Assembly (NCBI RefSeq): GCF_002295065.1
Contig: NZ_NSGG01000016.1
Span: 120,126-184,125 of the forward strand
Length of the DNA stretch: 64,000 nucleotides
DNA from: Mesorhizobium sp. WSM3859
GTDB taxonomy: Bacteria; Pseudomonadota; Alphaproteobacteria; Rhizobiales; Rhizobiaceae
Direction: 5' to 3'
The translations under genes were made by a program, and so were the position numbers. Under the pieces are notes generated by a model. It had not been told where the DNA came from. It did not search any database and saw nothing but the letters and a program-made list of their open reading frames with translations. This document shows positions 53,223 through 62,662 of this stretch, piece after piece (position 1 is the stretch's first letter; every line of letters begins with the position of its first letter).

Positions 53223-53794
53223 GCGCCTACGTCGCTTATTGCGATCCGCGGCAGGACGTGCTCGCGTTCGAAAGCGACGTGTCGCCGCAAGCCTTCGAAG
53301 AAGCCTCGTAGCATGAACCCGACAGCTTCCGGGCTCTCTATCGGATTACCATGACCTATCGCTAGGAGCGTTTCGGCCACCTCGCTAGCGAAGCATTGAT
53401 CCTCAAGGTGCTCGACGCGCAACCGGCTGGTAGAGGCAAGTTTGGCCTCGGCCGGCGTCAAGTGCGCCTCATACGCAGGGAAAATCACCGTCTCCTCAAA
53501 CCCATGAATGTCACGGAGCAGCGGAACGATTTTCTTGGCCGTTCCAAGACATTTGAGGCGGTCGACGTTCGGCAGTGCATCGGCAATGCTTTCCAGCGAG
53601 TCGCAGAGATTCAGCTTTTCCCGATGGGCACGCTTCATGACCTCGCCCGGAATCGCCTCTGTACCGGCCCGACGCGAGGAAGCTGCACTTGTCCATGAGT
53701 GGGGTGGCCCGTGCTGCGTTTCCTTGTTCAAATCGCCACCTTCTGATTCACCGAACTCGATGCTGCCCGAAGCAAAATCGTGCGGCTCTGACAT
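53219..53794 (-). CDS. Hemerythrin-like (HHE) domain protein
   Basis: Up to 191 residues; about 50 residues of polar sequence precede the domain, so the real start may lie downstream of 53794. Iron-ligand candidates are in DIHGFEETVIFPAYEAH, RVEHLEDQ and LRRHVAFEREHVLP, giving the HHE cation-binding helix bundle. Such proteins often accompany fixN in rhizobia and may handle oxygen, NO or iron under microaerobic conditions. Convergent with fnrN (4-bp overlap) and divergent from fixN, sharing the region with the 53788 box. Confidence 0.85.
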   Translation of the reverse strand: MSEPHDFASGSIEFGESEGGDLNKETQHGPPHSWTSAASSRRAGTEAIPGEVMKRAHREKLNLCDSLESIADALPNVDRLKCLGTAKKIVPLLRDIHGFEETVIFPAYEAHLTPAEAKLASTSRLRVEHLEDQCFASEVAETLLAIGHGNPIESPEAVGFMLRGFFEGLRRHVAFEREHVLPRIAISDVGA

Positions 53795-53801
53795 GGATCA
53801 G
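53788..53801 (+). promoter_or_regulatory. Possible FNR/FixK box upstream of fixN
   Basis: CTGACATGGATCAG (CTGA-N6-TCAG) resembles the anaerobox TTGAT-N4-ATCAA at 7 of 10 positions and is 80 bp before the fixN start, a sensible place for FnrN activation. It overlaps the longest start of the divergent hemerythrin gene. Confidence 0.45.
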
Positions 53802-53880
53802 GGCGAGCAGGCGGCAACTGGGGAATTAATGCACCGCGGATTTAGCGTCCGCGCATTGGAATCCTGGTCAGGGACATGTC

Positions 53881-55491
53881 ATGAAATTCGGCACGGAGAT
53901 CGTCCTTTTAAGCCTGTTTGCCTTTGCGGCGCTGGTGGCTGCCGGCTTCGGCGTAGAAGGACCCTTTCGCCAGCACATGTGGGTTTTGTTCTTCGCACTG
54001 ACTGGCTTCATCGCGATCTTGCTGCGCAATTGGGATTTCAAGCCCGTGGGGCCGATCGACCCCTCCGCCTACATGGATGGTCCGCTCCGCTACGGGGCCA
54101 TCGCAACGGTGTTTTGGGGTGTCGTCGGCATGCTGGTCGGCGTCATTATCGCGCTTCAACTCGCCTTCCCCGACCTTAACATCCCACCCTGGTTCAATTT
54201 CGGCCGTTTGCGTCCGCTGCACACATCGGGAGTCGTCTTCGCCTTCGGCGGCAACGCGCTGCTTTGCACATCGCTCTATGTTGTCCAGCGCACCTGCCGC
54301 GCCCGGCTGTTTGGCGGCAATCTGGCCTGGTTTGTGTTCTGGGGTTACCAGCTGTTCATCGTCATGGCCGCGACCGGCTACCTGTTCGGCATCACCGAGA
54401 GCCGGGAATACGCCGAACCCGAATGGTATGTGGACCTGTGGCTGACCATCGTCTGGATCGCCTATCTCATCCTGTTCCTCGGCACCATCCTGAAGCGCAA
54501 GGAACCGCATATCTACGTGGCCAACTGGTTCTATCTATCCTTCATCGTAACCATCGCGATGCTGCATGTGGTCAACAACCTGTCGATGCCGGCCTCTTTC
54601 CTCGGCTCGAAGAGCTACTCCGCCTTCTCCGGCGTCCAGGACGCCTTGACGCAATGGTGGTATGGCCACAATGCGGTCGGCTTCTTCCTGACGGCCGGCT
54701 TCCTTGGCATGATGTATTATTTCGTGCCCAAGCAGGCTAGCCGGCCGGTCTATTCCTACCGGCTGTCGATCATCCACTTCTGGGCGATCATTTTTCTCTA
54801 CATCTGGGCCGGCCCGCACCACCTGCATTACACCGCCTTACCCGACTGGGCGCAGACGCTCGGCATGGCATTCTCGATCATGCTGTGGATGCCGTCATGG
54901 GGCGGCATGATCAACGGCCTGATGACGCTGTCAGGCGCCTGGGACAAGCTGCGCACCGATCCGATCATCCGCATGATGGTGATGGCAGTCGCCTTCTACG
55001 GCATGTCGACCTTCGAGGGACCGATTATGTCGATCAAGACGGTCAATTCGCTATCGCACTACACGGACTGGACCATTGGCCATGTCCACTCAGGTGCGCT
55101 CGGCTGGGTCGGCATGATCTCGTTCGGCGCGATCTACTACATGGTGCCGAAACTGTGGAACCGTGACCGGCTCTATTCGATACGGCTCGTCACCTGGCAC
55201 TTCTGGCTGGCGACTCTGGGGATCGTCGTCTACGCCGCGGTGATGTGGGTGTCCGGCATCATGCAGGGCCTGATGTGGCGCGAATACGACGAGCAGGGGT
55301 TCCTGGTCTACTCCTTCGCCGAAACCGTCTCCGCCATGCACCCCTACTACGTCATGCGCGCCATCGGCGGTGCGATGTACCTCTCCGGCGCCATGATCAT
55401 GGCCTGGAACATCGCTATGACCATCCTCGGATACCAGCGTGAAGAGCAACCAATGCCGGGTTCCGAGCCCGCCCTCCGGCCTGCCGAATAG
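53881..55491 (+). CDS. fixN: FixN, cbb3 cytochrome c oxidase subunit I
   Basis: 536 residues with 12 or more membrane segments. Haem and CuB ligand regions include RPLHTSGVVFAFGGNAL, AMLHVVNNL, IWAGPHHLHYT and IGHVHSGALGW. It is the catalytic core of the high-affinity oxidase that lets bacteroids respire at nanomolar oxygen. AGGGAC precedes the ATG. First gene of fixNOQP. Confidence 0.97.
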   Translation: MKFGTEIVLLSLFAFAALVAAGFGVEGPFRQHMWVLFFALTGFIAILLRNWDFKPVGPIDPSAYMDGPLRYGAIATVFWGVVGMLVGVIIALQLAFPDLNIPPWFNFGRLRPLHTSGVVFAFGGNALLCTSLYVVQRTCRARLFGGNLAWFVFWGYQLFIVMAATGYLFGITESREYAEPEWYVDLWLTIVWIAYLILFLGTILKRKEPHIYVANWFYLSFIVTIAMLHVVNNLSMPASFLGSKSYSAFSGVQDALTQWWYGHNAVGFFLTAGFLGMMYYFVPKQASRPVYSYRLSIIHFWAIIFLYIWAGPHHLHYTALPDWAQTLGMAFSIMLWMPSWGGMINGLMTLSGAWDKLRTDPIIRMMVMAVAFYGMSTFEGPIMSIKTVNSLSHYTDWTIGHVHSGALGWVGMISFGAIYYMVPKLWNRDRLYSIRLVTWHFWLATLGIVVYAAVMWVSGIMQGLMWREYDEQGFLVYSFAETVSAMHPYYVMRAIGGAMYLSGAMIMAWNIAMTILGYQREEQPMPGSEPALRPAE

Positions 55492-55502
55492 GGAGCCAGA
55501 CA

Positions 55503-56234
55503 ATGGGCTTGACGGACAAACACGCGATCATCGAGAAGAACGCCACGCTTCTTCTCGTTGGCTCTCTTCTTGTCGTGACCGTCGGCGGCATAGTCGAAAT
55601 CGCACCGCTGTTCTATCTCGACAACACGATCGAGAAGGTCGAGGGCATGCGCCCCTACTCGCCGCTCGAACTCGCAGGACGCAACATCTATGTGCGCGAG
55701 GGCTGCTACCTCTGCCACAGCCAGATGATCAGGCCTTTCCGGGACGAGGTCGAACGCTACGGCCACTACAGCCTGGCGGCTGAGTCCATGTACGACCACC
55801 CCTTCCAGTGGGGCTCGAAGCGCACCGGCCCTGACCTTGCACGAGTCGGCAACCGCTACTCCAACGAATGGCACGTTCAGCACCTTGTGGATCCACGTTC
55901 GGTGGTGCCGGAATCTATCATGCCTCGCTATGCCTTCCTGAAGGACGCTCCGATCGAGGTGAAGGACTTCTCGACGCATCTGGTTGCGAACGCGCGTGTT
56001 GGCGTCCCGTACTCCGATGACATGATCGCGCACGCCAATACCGATCTAATGGCCCAGGCCGACCCGAATGCCGATAGCTCCGGCCTCGAGAAACGCTATC
56101 CGAAAGCCAAGGTCGGCGATCTGGACGGCAATCCGCAGCAGGTGACCGAGATGGATGCCCTCGTCGCCTATCTGCAAATGCTGGGAACACTGGTCGATTT
56201 CAAGACCTATGACGATGCAGCCGGCTACCGCTGA
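55503..56234 (+). CDS. fixO: FixO, cbb3 oxidase monohaem subunit
   Basis: 243 residues: one N-terminal membrane anchor and haem site GCYLCHSQM (near residue 70). PYSPLELAGRNIYVREGCY and the axial Met in SIMPRYAF are typical. It passes electrons to FixN. GGGAG is before the ATG. Confidence 0.97.
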   Translation: MGLTDKHAIIEKNATLLLVGSLLVVTVGGIVEIAPLFYLDNTIEKVEGMRPYSPLELAGRNIYVREGCYLCHSQMIRPFRDEVERYGHYSLAAESMYDHPFQWGSKRTGPDLARVGNRYSNEWHVQHLVDPRSVVPESIMPRYAFLKDAPIEVKDFSTHLVANARVGVPYSDDMIAHANTDLMAQADPNADSSGLEKRYPKAKVGDLDGNPQQVTEMDALVAYLQMLGTLVDFKTYDDAAGYR

Positions 56235-56244
56235 GGGGGGCGCA

Positions 56245-56400
56245 ATGAGCTATGATTTGATGCGGGAATTCGCGGACAGCTGGGGTCTGCTTGCCATGTC
56301 GCTCTTCTTCGTCGGCAGCATTGCCTTTGCCTTGCGTCCCGGCGGCAAAACACAGGCCGAGCAAGCCGCCCAGATTCCACTCAAGGGCGACCGATCATGA
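56245..56400 (+). CDS. fixQ: FixQ, small cbb3 oxidase subunit
   Basis: 51 residues: MSYDLMREFADSWGLLAMSL with a single membrane helix and a polar tail, as in FixQ/CcoQ. GGGGGG before ATG 56245. It stabilises the complex. Overlaps fixP by 4 bp. Confidence 0.93.
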   Translation: MSYDLMREFADSWGLLAMSLFFVGSIAFALRPGGKTQAEQAAQIPLKGDRS

Positions 56401-57260
56401 GCGACGAGCACATCGACGAAGTCTCGGGCATCTCGACGACCGGTCATGAATGGGACGGGATAAGGGAGCTCAACAACCCATTGCCCCGATGGTGGGTGAT
56501 AACCTTCTACATCACCGTCGGTTGGGCGGTAGCTTATACAATTGCCTATCCGGCTTGGCCCATGCTGTCTTCCGCAACCAAGGGTGTGCTTGGATATTCC
56601 AGCCGCAACGATGTCAAGAATGAGCTGGCGGCGGCGGAAGCGGCGAAAGGCAAATACGCCGCGGCGGTAGAGTCGAAAAGCCTCTCTGAAATCGCCTCGG
56701 ACTATGCCTTGCGCGAATTCGCGGTCGCGGCCGGCGGCGCCGCATTCAAGGTCAACTGCACGCAGTGCCATGGCTCCGGCGCCCAAGGGTCGAAGGGTTT
56801 TCCAAACCTGAACGACGATGACTGGCTGTGGGGCGGCACGGCCGAGCAGATCCAGCAAACGATCGCGCACGGCATCCGCTTCGCGTCAGATCCGGACACG
56901 CGCCTGTCGGAAATGCCGGCCTTCGGCGATATCATCACCGCCGATCAGATCGCACAGGTGAGCGCCTACGTTGCCAGCCTGTCTGGCAAGGTCCGCGATG
57001 CAACTCTGATTCAACCCGGCGCCAAGATCTTCGCCGAAAACTGCGTCTCCTGTCACGGCGACAAAGCGAAAGGCAACAGGGAACTCGGCGCACCCGACCT
57101 GACCGACGCGATCTGGCTCTACGGGTCGGGCGAGACAGCCGTCGCCGTCCAGGTCCGTGCGCCGAAGCACGGCGTCATGCCGGCCTGGATCGGGCGTCTC
57201 GGCGAGACCAAGGTTAAGGAACTTGCGGTTTATGTCCATTCGCTTGGCGGCGGAGAATAG
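56397..57260 (+). CDS. fixP: FixP, cbb3 oxidase dihaem subunit
   Basis: 287 residues: a cytoplasmic head with GHEWDGIRELNNPLPRWW, one membrane helix, and two periplasmic cytochrome c domains with haem sites CTQCH (about residue 122) and CVSCH (about residue 217). It receives electrons from the bc1 pool. It ends fixNOQP, followed by a hairpin at 57299. Confidence 0.97.
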   Translation: MSDEHIDEVSGISTTGHEWDGIRELNNPLPRWWVITFYITVGWAVAYTIAYPAWPMLSSATKGVLGYSSRNDVKNELAAAEAAKGKYAAAVESKSLSEIASDYALREFAVAAGGAAFKVNCTQCHGSGAQGSKGFPNLNDDDWLWGGTAEQIQQTIAHGIRFASDPDTRLSEMPAFGDIITADQIAQVSAYVASLSGKVRDATLIQPGAKIFAENCVSCHGDKAKGNRELGAPDLTDAIWLYGSGETAVAVQVRAPKHGVMPAWIGRLGETKVKELAVYVHSLGGGE

Positions 57261-57298
57261 GAACGGAAGCCTATTCTCGGCCCTCCCCCGCCAAGCGA

Positions 57299-57323
57299 CG
57301 AGGCCCGGCTTTGCCGGGCCTCG
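57299..57323 (+). terminator. Perfect hairpin between fixP and fixG
   Basis: CGAGGCCCGGC, loop TTT, GCCGGGCCTCG: an 11-bp perfect stem 39 bp after the fixP stop. No T-run follows, so it may be a weak terminator or an mRNA-stabilising structure that lowers fixGHIS relative to fixNOQP. Confidence 0.55.
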
Positions 57324-57463
57324 ACACCATTCCGGCATGCGGCGATTGACCCTGCTGCAAGGCGGCGCGGCCCCATTCGGCGAAGCGGCAGACCGGACGT
57401 CTGTCGAAGCAGACAAGTCCGTCGCACAACGATGTCATAGGCCGCGGGCAAGTGGAGATACAC

Positions 57464-59023
57464 GTGCTGGATAAAACGCAGATGGAGCGGCTCGAGGCAA
57501 AAGCGGTCAACTCCGCCAAGACACAACAGCCGCTCTATGCACCGCGCAAGAAAATCTTCCCCAAGCGCGCCTCGGGTAGCTTCCGCCGCTTCAAGTGGCT
57601 GGTGATGGCGATCACGCTGGGCATCTACTATCTGACACCCTGGCTGCGCTGGGATCGAGGTCCGTTTGCTCCTGATCAGGCCGTGCTGATCGATCTTGCC
57701 AACCGCCGCTTCTACTTCTTCTTCATCGAGATATGGCCGCAGGAATTCTACTATGTCGCCGGCCTTCTGATAATGGCCGGCATCGGCCTCTTCCTGATCA
57801 CGTCAACCGTTGGCCGCGCCTGGTGCGGCTATACCTGCCCGCAGACCGTATGGGTCGACCTTTTCCTGGTGGTGGAGCGGGCGATCGAAGGCGATCGCAA
57901 CGCCCGCATGAAACTCGACGCCGGCCCATGGACGGCGCGCAAACTGGTACTGCGCGTATCGAAGCACGCCATCTGGCTGGTCATAGCGGTAGCCACCGGC
58001 GGCGCCTGGATCTTCTATTTCGCCGACGCGCCGACGCTGATCAGCGAGGTATTCACTGGCACTGCCGCTCCGGTCGCCTACGTCACCATCGCGGTGCTGA
58101 CGGCGACCACCTACACGTTCGGCGGGCTGATGCGCGAGCAAGTCTGCACCTACATGTGCCCATGGCCGCGCATCCAGGCTGCCATGCTCGACGAGAATTC
58201 GCTCACCGTGACCTACAACGACTGGCGGGGCGAACCTCGTTCGAGGCACGCCAAGAAGGCCCATGCGGCGGGGCAGCGGGTCGGCGACTGCGTCGATTGC
58301 AATGCCTGCGTCGCGGTGTGCCCGATGGGGATCGACATTCGCGACGGCCAGCAGCTCGAATGCATTACCTGCGCGCTGTGTGTCGACGCCTGCGACGGCG
58401 TCATGGACAAGCTCGGCAAGGAGCGTGGGCTGATCTCCTACGCGACGCTCTTCCACTACAACGCCAACATGATGCTGGCGACAGCAGGCGGCTCCAGTTC
58501 GATCAATCCGTCGCTGGTCAGGACTGCTGTCGGCACCTTCTGCGATCAGGCGGCGTATTTTCACATTCGCAAGATCTTTCGGCCGCGCACCTACGTCTAC
58601 ATGGGCCTGTGGTCGCTGATCGGGCTGGGCCTGCTCTATTCGCTGCTGACGCGCGATCGGCTCGAACTGAACGTGCTGCATGACCGCAATCCACAGTTTG
58701 TCACGCTGTCCGACGGTTCGATCCGCAATGGCTATACCGTCAAGCTGCTCAACATGATCCCCGAGCCAAGGACAATCATTGTCGCGATGCAGGGCTTGCA
58801 GGGAGCCGAAATGAGCGTCGTCGGCAGTGATCTGCCGGCAGATCGCTTCTTCGGCATCGCGGTCGAACCCGACCGGCTGAAGATGCTGAAGGTTTTCGTG
58901 CGCCAGCCAGCGGGTGAAGTGCGGCATGCTGCACAAACCTTCAAGTTCCGGGTCGAGGACAAGGCGAACTTCGAATCGGACGAATACACGGCCACCTTCA
59001 ACGCACCGGAGATCGCCAGATGA
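57464..59023 (+). CDS. fixG: FixG/CcoG, cupric reductase for cbb3 assembly
   Basis: About 519 residues. Several membrane segments, the block WCGYTCPQTVW, and two 4Fe-4S sites (CVDCNACVAVCP and CITCALCVDAC), then a periplasmic Ig-like end. CcoG reduces Cu(II) during cbb3 copper-site assembly. GTG 57464 has GGAG 6 nt upstream and is preferred to GTG 57452 in the same frame. Confidence 0.96.
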   Translation: MLDKTQMERLEAKAVNSAKTQQPLYAPRKKIFPKRASGSFRRFKWLVMAITLGIYYLTPWLRWDRGPFAPDQAVLIDLANRRFYFFFIEIWPQEFYYVAGLLIMAGIGLFLITSTVGRAWCGYTCPQTVWVDLFLVVERAIEGDRNARMKLDAGPWTARKLVLRVSKHAIWLVIAVATGGAWIFYFADAPTLISEVFTGTAAPVAYVTIAVLTATTYTFGGLMREQVCTYMCPWPRIQAAMLDENSLTVTYNDWRGEPRSRHAKKAHAAGQRVGDCVDCNACVAVCPMGIDIRDGQQLECITCALCVDACDGVMDKLGKERGLISYATLFHYNANMMLATAGGSSSINPSLVRTAVGTFCDQAAYFHIRKIFRPRTYVYMGLWSLIGLGLLYSLLTRDRLELNVLHDRNPQFVTLSDGSIRNGYTVKLLNMIPEPRTIIVAMQGLQGAEMSVVGSDLPADRFFGIAVEPDRLKMLKVFVRQPAGEVRHAAQTFKFRVEDKANFESDEYTATFNAPEIAR

Positions 59024-59517
59024 GCACCAATACGCAAAAGACGCGTGAGTTCACCGGCAGGCACATGCTGCTCATCATTCTCGGCTTTTTCGGCGTGGTC
59101 ATCGCCGTCAACCTGACCATGGCGACGCTCGCCAGCAAAAGCTGGACCGGCCTTGTCGTCGAGAACACCTATGTGGCCAGTCAGCAATTCAACAAAAAGG
59201 CCGAGGAAGGGCGCGCGCAGGCGGCACTCGGCTGGACCGGCAACCTGACGATCGCTCGGAGTGAGGTCCGCTACAGCTTGAGCGATGCCACCGGCAAGCC
59301 GGTCCCCTTGCATGGCGTGAAGATACTGTTTCGTCATCCCGCTTATGAGGCCGAGGACAAGTCCGTCACTCTTGCCCTTGCTTCGGCTCAGGAGTTTGCA
59401 GCACGGGACGTGCCCAAGGATGGCGTCTGGATCGTTGAAGTCGATGCCGACGCCGGTCTCGCGGAGCCCTATCGCGACGTTCGCCGGATCATGATTTCGC
59501 AAGGAGCGCTGCAATGA
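59020..59517 (+). CDS. fixH: FixH, cbb3 assembly protein
   Basis: 165 residues: an N-terminal membrane helix (MLLIILGFFGVVIAVNLTM) and a periplasmic domain with WTGLVVENTYVASQQFNKKA, typical of FixH/CcoH. It aids maturation of the oxidase together with FixI. Overlaps fixG and fixI by 4 bp each. Confidence 0.95.
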   Translation: MSTNTQKTREFTGRHMLLIILGFFGVVIAVNLTMATLASKSWTGLVVENTYVASQQFNKKAEEGRAQAALGWTGNLTIARSEVRYSLSDATGKPVPLHGVKILFRHPAYEAEDKSVTLALASAQEFAARDVPKDGVWIVEVDADAGLAEPYRDVRRIMISQGALQ

Positions 59518-61793
59518 GCCGCTGTTCACCCGGCGCGGAACTGGCGCTGGATCTGACCGGTACCACATCGGTCCTGCCGTCTGGCCAGGAGATCAGGTTG
59601 GCGAGCCGCTTGGTTGGCGATGGTCTTCGCCAGACCGACCTTTCAGTTCCGACGGTTCATTGCGCAGCCTGCATCCAGAGGATCGAGACCGCGTTGGCAA
59701 AGCTCGATCGCGTCGAGAGCGCCCGCGTCAACCTGTCGATGAAAAGGGTCTCGGTCAGGTGGGGTGGTGACGAGGTGCCACCGTTCGTCCTCGCGCTTGG
59801 GCGGCTAGGCTACCAAGTGCATCTGTTCGACCCCGAGGTCGGCGACAAGAACAAGACGCTATCCGAACTGATCCGCGCGGTCTCGGTTGCTGGTTTTGCG
59901 GCGGGCAACATCATGCTGCTTTCGGTCTCGGTCTGGTCCGGCGCCGAAGGCGCGACCCGCGACTTGTTCCACTGGGTCTCGGCGCTGATCGCCATCCCGG
60001 CGCTTGCCTTCGCCGGCGGCATTTTCTTCCGCTCGGCCTGGAACGCGCTGCGCCACGGCAGCATGAACATGGACGTGCCGATCGCGGTCGGGGTGTCGCT
60101 CGCCTACGCCATGAGCCTCTATGAGACGATCAATCATGGCGATCACGCCTATTTTGACGCGTCGGTATCGCTGCTGTTCTTCCTGTTAATCGGCCGTACG
60201 CTGGATCACGTCATGCGCGAGCGTGCCCGGACCGCCGTAAACGGCCTGTCGCAGCTGGCGACGCGTGGTGCCATGGTGCTGCGCAGCGACGGCGCGCGCG
60301 ACTACCTGCCTGTTTTCGAGATCGAACCGGGAATGCAGCTGCTCATCGCAGCGGGCGAAAGGATTCCTGTCGACGGAAAGATCATTCGGGGATCGTCGGA
60401 TCTCGACTGCTCCCTGGTCTCCGGCGAAAGCACGCCCAGAACCGTGGCGCCAGGCGTACCCGTGCAGGCTGGCGTACTCAACCTTACCGGCTCCCTGACG
60501 ATCGAGGCGACAGCCGCCGCGAACGACTCGTTCCTGGCGGAAATGGTTCGGTTGATGGAGGCGGCGGAGGGCGGCCGCTCGCCCTATCGACGCATCGCCG
60601 ATCGTGTCTCCGCCCTCTATGCGCCGGTGATCCATCTCACAGCCTTAATAACATTCATCGGTTGGATGGTTGCGGTCGGCGACTGGCACCTGGCCATGAC
60701 GATTGCAATTGCCGTTCTCATCATCACGTGCCCGTGTGCGCTCGGCCTCGCCGTGCCAATCGTGCAGGTGGTCGCGGCGCGACGTCTGTTCGAAAGCGGC
60801 ATCATGGTCAAGGACGGTTCGGCAATGGAGCGCCTGGCGACGATGGATACGGCGGTGTTCGACAAGACCGGAACACTCACGCTCGGACAGCCCCGCCTCG
60901 TCAATGCGTCGTCGATCGATCCGGCCGTGCTGGCAATCGCCGCCGATATGGCCGCGCATTCGCGTCATCCGTTTTCAAAGGCCATAGCCGGTTTTGCCGC
61001 TGCTGGCGGGCAGCATAAGTTCGATGCCGTCACAGAGCATCCGGGGTTTGGAATCGAAGCCACTGTCGCCGGAAGTATCTGGCGGCTGGGCCGGCGCGGA
61101 TGGGCTGGATGGAAGGCCCGAACCGATGGCGAAAGCGGGCATGGCGGAACAGTCCTGACGAAAGACGGGGGCATTGTCGCATCCTTCGTTTTCGAGGATG
61201 CGTTGCGGCCCGATGCCGGGGCCGCCTTGGCGCAGTTGAACGATGCCGGGGTCTCGGTCGAAATGCTGTCGGGCGATACCGCAGACGCCTGTGGCGATGT
61301 CGCAAGAATATTGGGCATCGACCGTTTTGCTTCGGCGCTGCTGCCGTCCGGGAAGGCTAAGCGGATCGAAGTGCTGACCAAGGCCGGCCACAAGGTTCTG
61401 ATGGTGGGCGACGGGCTCAACGACAGCCCAGCGCTGGGCGCGGCGCACGTCTCGATCGCTCCAGCCACCGCCGCCGATGTCGGCCGCACCGCCGCCGATT
61501 TCGTGTTCCTGCGTGAAAGCCTTTCGGCGGTACCTCTTGCGCTGGACGTCTCGCGGAAGGCAGGGCGGCTGATCCGTCAGAACATAGCTATCGCGATCAT
61601 CTACAACGCCGTTGCCGTTCCGATCGCCATCCTCGGCCACGTCACACCGTTGATCGCGGCGGTCGCGATGTCCGCCTCATCGCTGCTGGTGATCGGAAAC
61701 GCGCTGCGGCTGCAGGGCTTTATGCTCGCCGAGCTGACAAGGGCTTCTTCGGCAACGCGTTCTGGCATTCGCTCATCAGCGCGGCCGTCATGA
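59514..61793 (+). CDS. fixI: FixI, copper P-type ATPase
   Basis: 759 residues. N-terminal metal domain with HCAACI, transmembrane CPC in ITCPCALGLAVP, phosphorylation site DKTGTLT, and GDGLNDSPALG. It exports copper for cbb3 assembly. The start overlaps fixH and the end overlaps fixS, so the three are coupled. Confidence 0.96.
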   Translation: MSRCSPGAELALDLTGTTSVLPSGQEIRLASRLVGDGLRQTDLSVPTVHCAACIQRIETALAKLDRVESARVNLSMKRVSVRWGGDEVPPFVLALGRLGYQVHLFDPEVGDKNKTLSELIRAVSVAGFAAGNIMLLSVSVWSGAEGATRDLFHWVSALIAIPALAFAGGIFFRSAWNALRHGSMNMDVPIAVGVSLAYAMSLYETINHGDHAYFDASVSLLFFLLIGRTLDHVMRERARTAVNGLSQLATRGAMVLRSDGARDYLPVFEIEPGMQLLIAAGERIPVDGKIIRGSSDLDCSLVSGESTPRTVAPGVPVQAGVLNLTGSLTIEATAAANDSFLAEMVRLMEAAEGGRSPYRRIADRVSALYAPVIHLTALITFIGWMVAVGDWHLAMTIAIAVLIITCPCALGLAVPIVQVVAARRLFESGIMVKDGSAMERLATMDTAVFDKTGTLTLGQPRLVNASSIDPAVLAIAADMAAHSRHPFSKAIAGFAAAGGQHKFDAVTEHPGFGIEATVAGSIWRLGRRGWAGWKARTDGESGHGGTVLTKDGGIVASFVFEDALRPDAGAALAQLNDAGVSVEMLSGDTADACGDVARILGIDRFASALLPSGKAKRIEVLTKAGHKVLMVGDGLNDSPALGAAHVSIAPATAADVGRTAADFVFLRESLSAVPLALDVSRKAGRLIRQNIAIAIIYNAVAVPIAILGHVTPLIAAVAMSASSLLVIGNALRLQGFMLAELTRASSATRSGIRSSARPS

Positions 61794-62053
61794 CGACACT
61801 CGTCTACCTTATACCAGTCGCCCTATTTTTTGGCGCACTGGGGCTGTCTGGCTTTCTATGGGCGTTGAGAAGTGGCCAATATGAGGATCTTGATGGAGCC
61901 GTTGAGCGCATCCTCATCGACCAGGACGACAAGCCGGACGCTGAGCCAGATCGCTGTCCCGACGTTAGATCGGAAATGGGTGCAACGCCACGCACGGCCC
62001 ATAGTAGGAAAACCGGGCTGAAGCTAGACCAGACCAAAAACAAATCGGGCTAG
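61790..62053 (+). CDS. fixS: FixS, cbb3 maturation protein (extended)
   Basis: 87 residues. The first about 45 are normal FixS (LIPVALFFGALGLSGFLWAL, then GQYEDLDGAVERIL). Relatives end soon after; here about 35 further polar residues follow (DDKPDAEPDRCPD...), possibly from readthrough past an ancestral stop. FixS is needed for haem and copper loading of FixN. Confidence 0.92.
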   Translation: MTTLVYLIPVALFFGALGLSGFLWALRSGQYEDLDGAVERILIDQDDKPDAEPDRCPDVRSEMGATPRTAHSRKTGLKLDQTKNKSG

Positions 62054-62140
62054 ACCAAGTCCCTCTGTTCGCGCTTCTTGCATCACCTATTCCCCCTAGT
62101 CGATATTTGCCTCGGGCGACCGAATCCCGGATCTCCCAGA

Positions 62141-62662
62141 TTAGTCGGTAGAATAGCTGAAAGTACCGCAGAGACTTTGGCTATTGATGTCGTGTGGGAC
62201 TTCTTTCGATCCAAAAACGGCCATTCCAAGCAGCGGAGAGTCTCCAAACGACGATCTTTCGAGAAACACGACGTATTGGGCGAGGTCAGATTTCGGATCG
62301 CCGCAAAGCGTGTTGCCGTTTTTGAGAGCACCCGGATCCCGCGACAATTTGAAGACTTCCGCGGTCGATTTCTTATCGTCCGTTTCGTCCCACTGACGCC
62401 AAGAAGCGCCCACCGAGGTCAGACCTATCTTTTTGCCGTTTCCGAATGTGATCGCCATCTTGCTGCCCGGGGTGGCGAAATCTGGATTTCCCGAGAGCCG
62501 TATCGCCCCGGTGATTGACTTTGCAGTGCGGCTATACGGTTCGAATTTGCGCTTATCTTGCCAGAGGTGATGCTCGATAGCTGATTGGGCCAACACTGAA
62601 CCGCCAACGAGGCAAGCCGCGATTGTAAAGGCAACCGAATATCGCTGCTGCAAGATCATCAT
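62141..62662 (-). CDS. Unknown secreted protein, 173 residues
   Basis: A signal peptide (SVAFTIAACLVGGSVLAQSA) suggests export to the periplasm. The rest is soluble and beta-rich with two Cys (TLCGDPK, SLCGTF) that could pair. No family recognised. Its ATG overlaps the stop of the next gene upstream (62659) by 4 bp, so they form an operon. It is convergent with fixS. Confidence 0.6.
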   Translation of the reverse strand: MMILQQRYSVAFTIAACLVGGSVLAQSAIEHHLWQDKRKFEPYSRTAKSITGAIRLSGNPDFATPGSKMAITFGNGKKIGLTSVGASWRQWDETDDKKSTAEVFKLSRDPGALKNGNTLCGDPKSDLAQYVVFLERSSFGDSPLLGMAVFGSKEVPHDINSQSLCGTFSYSTD

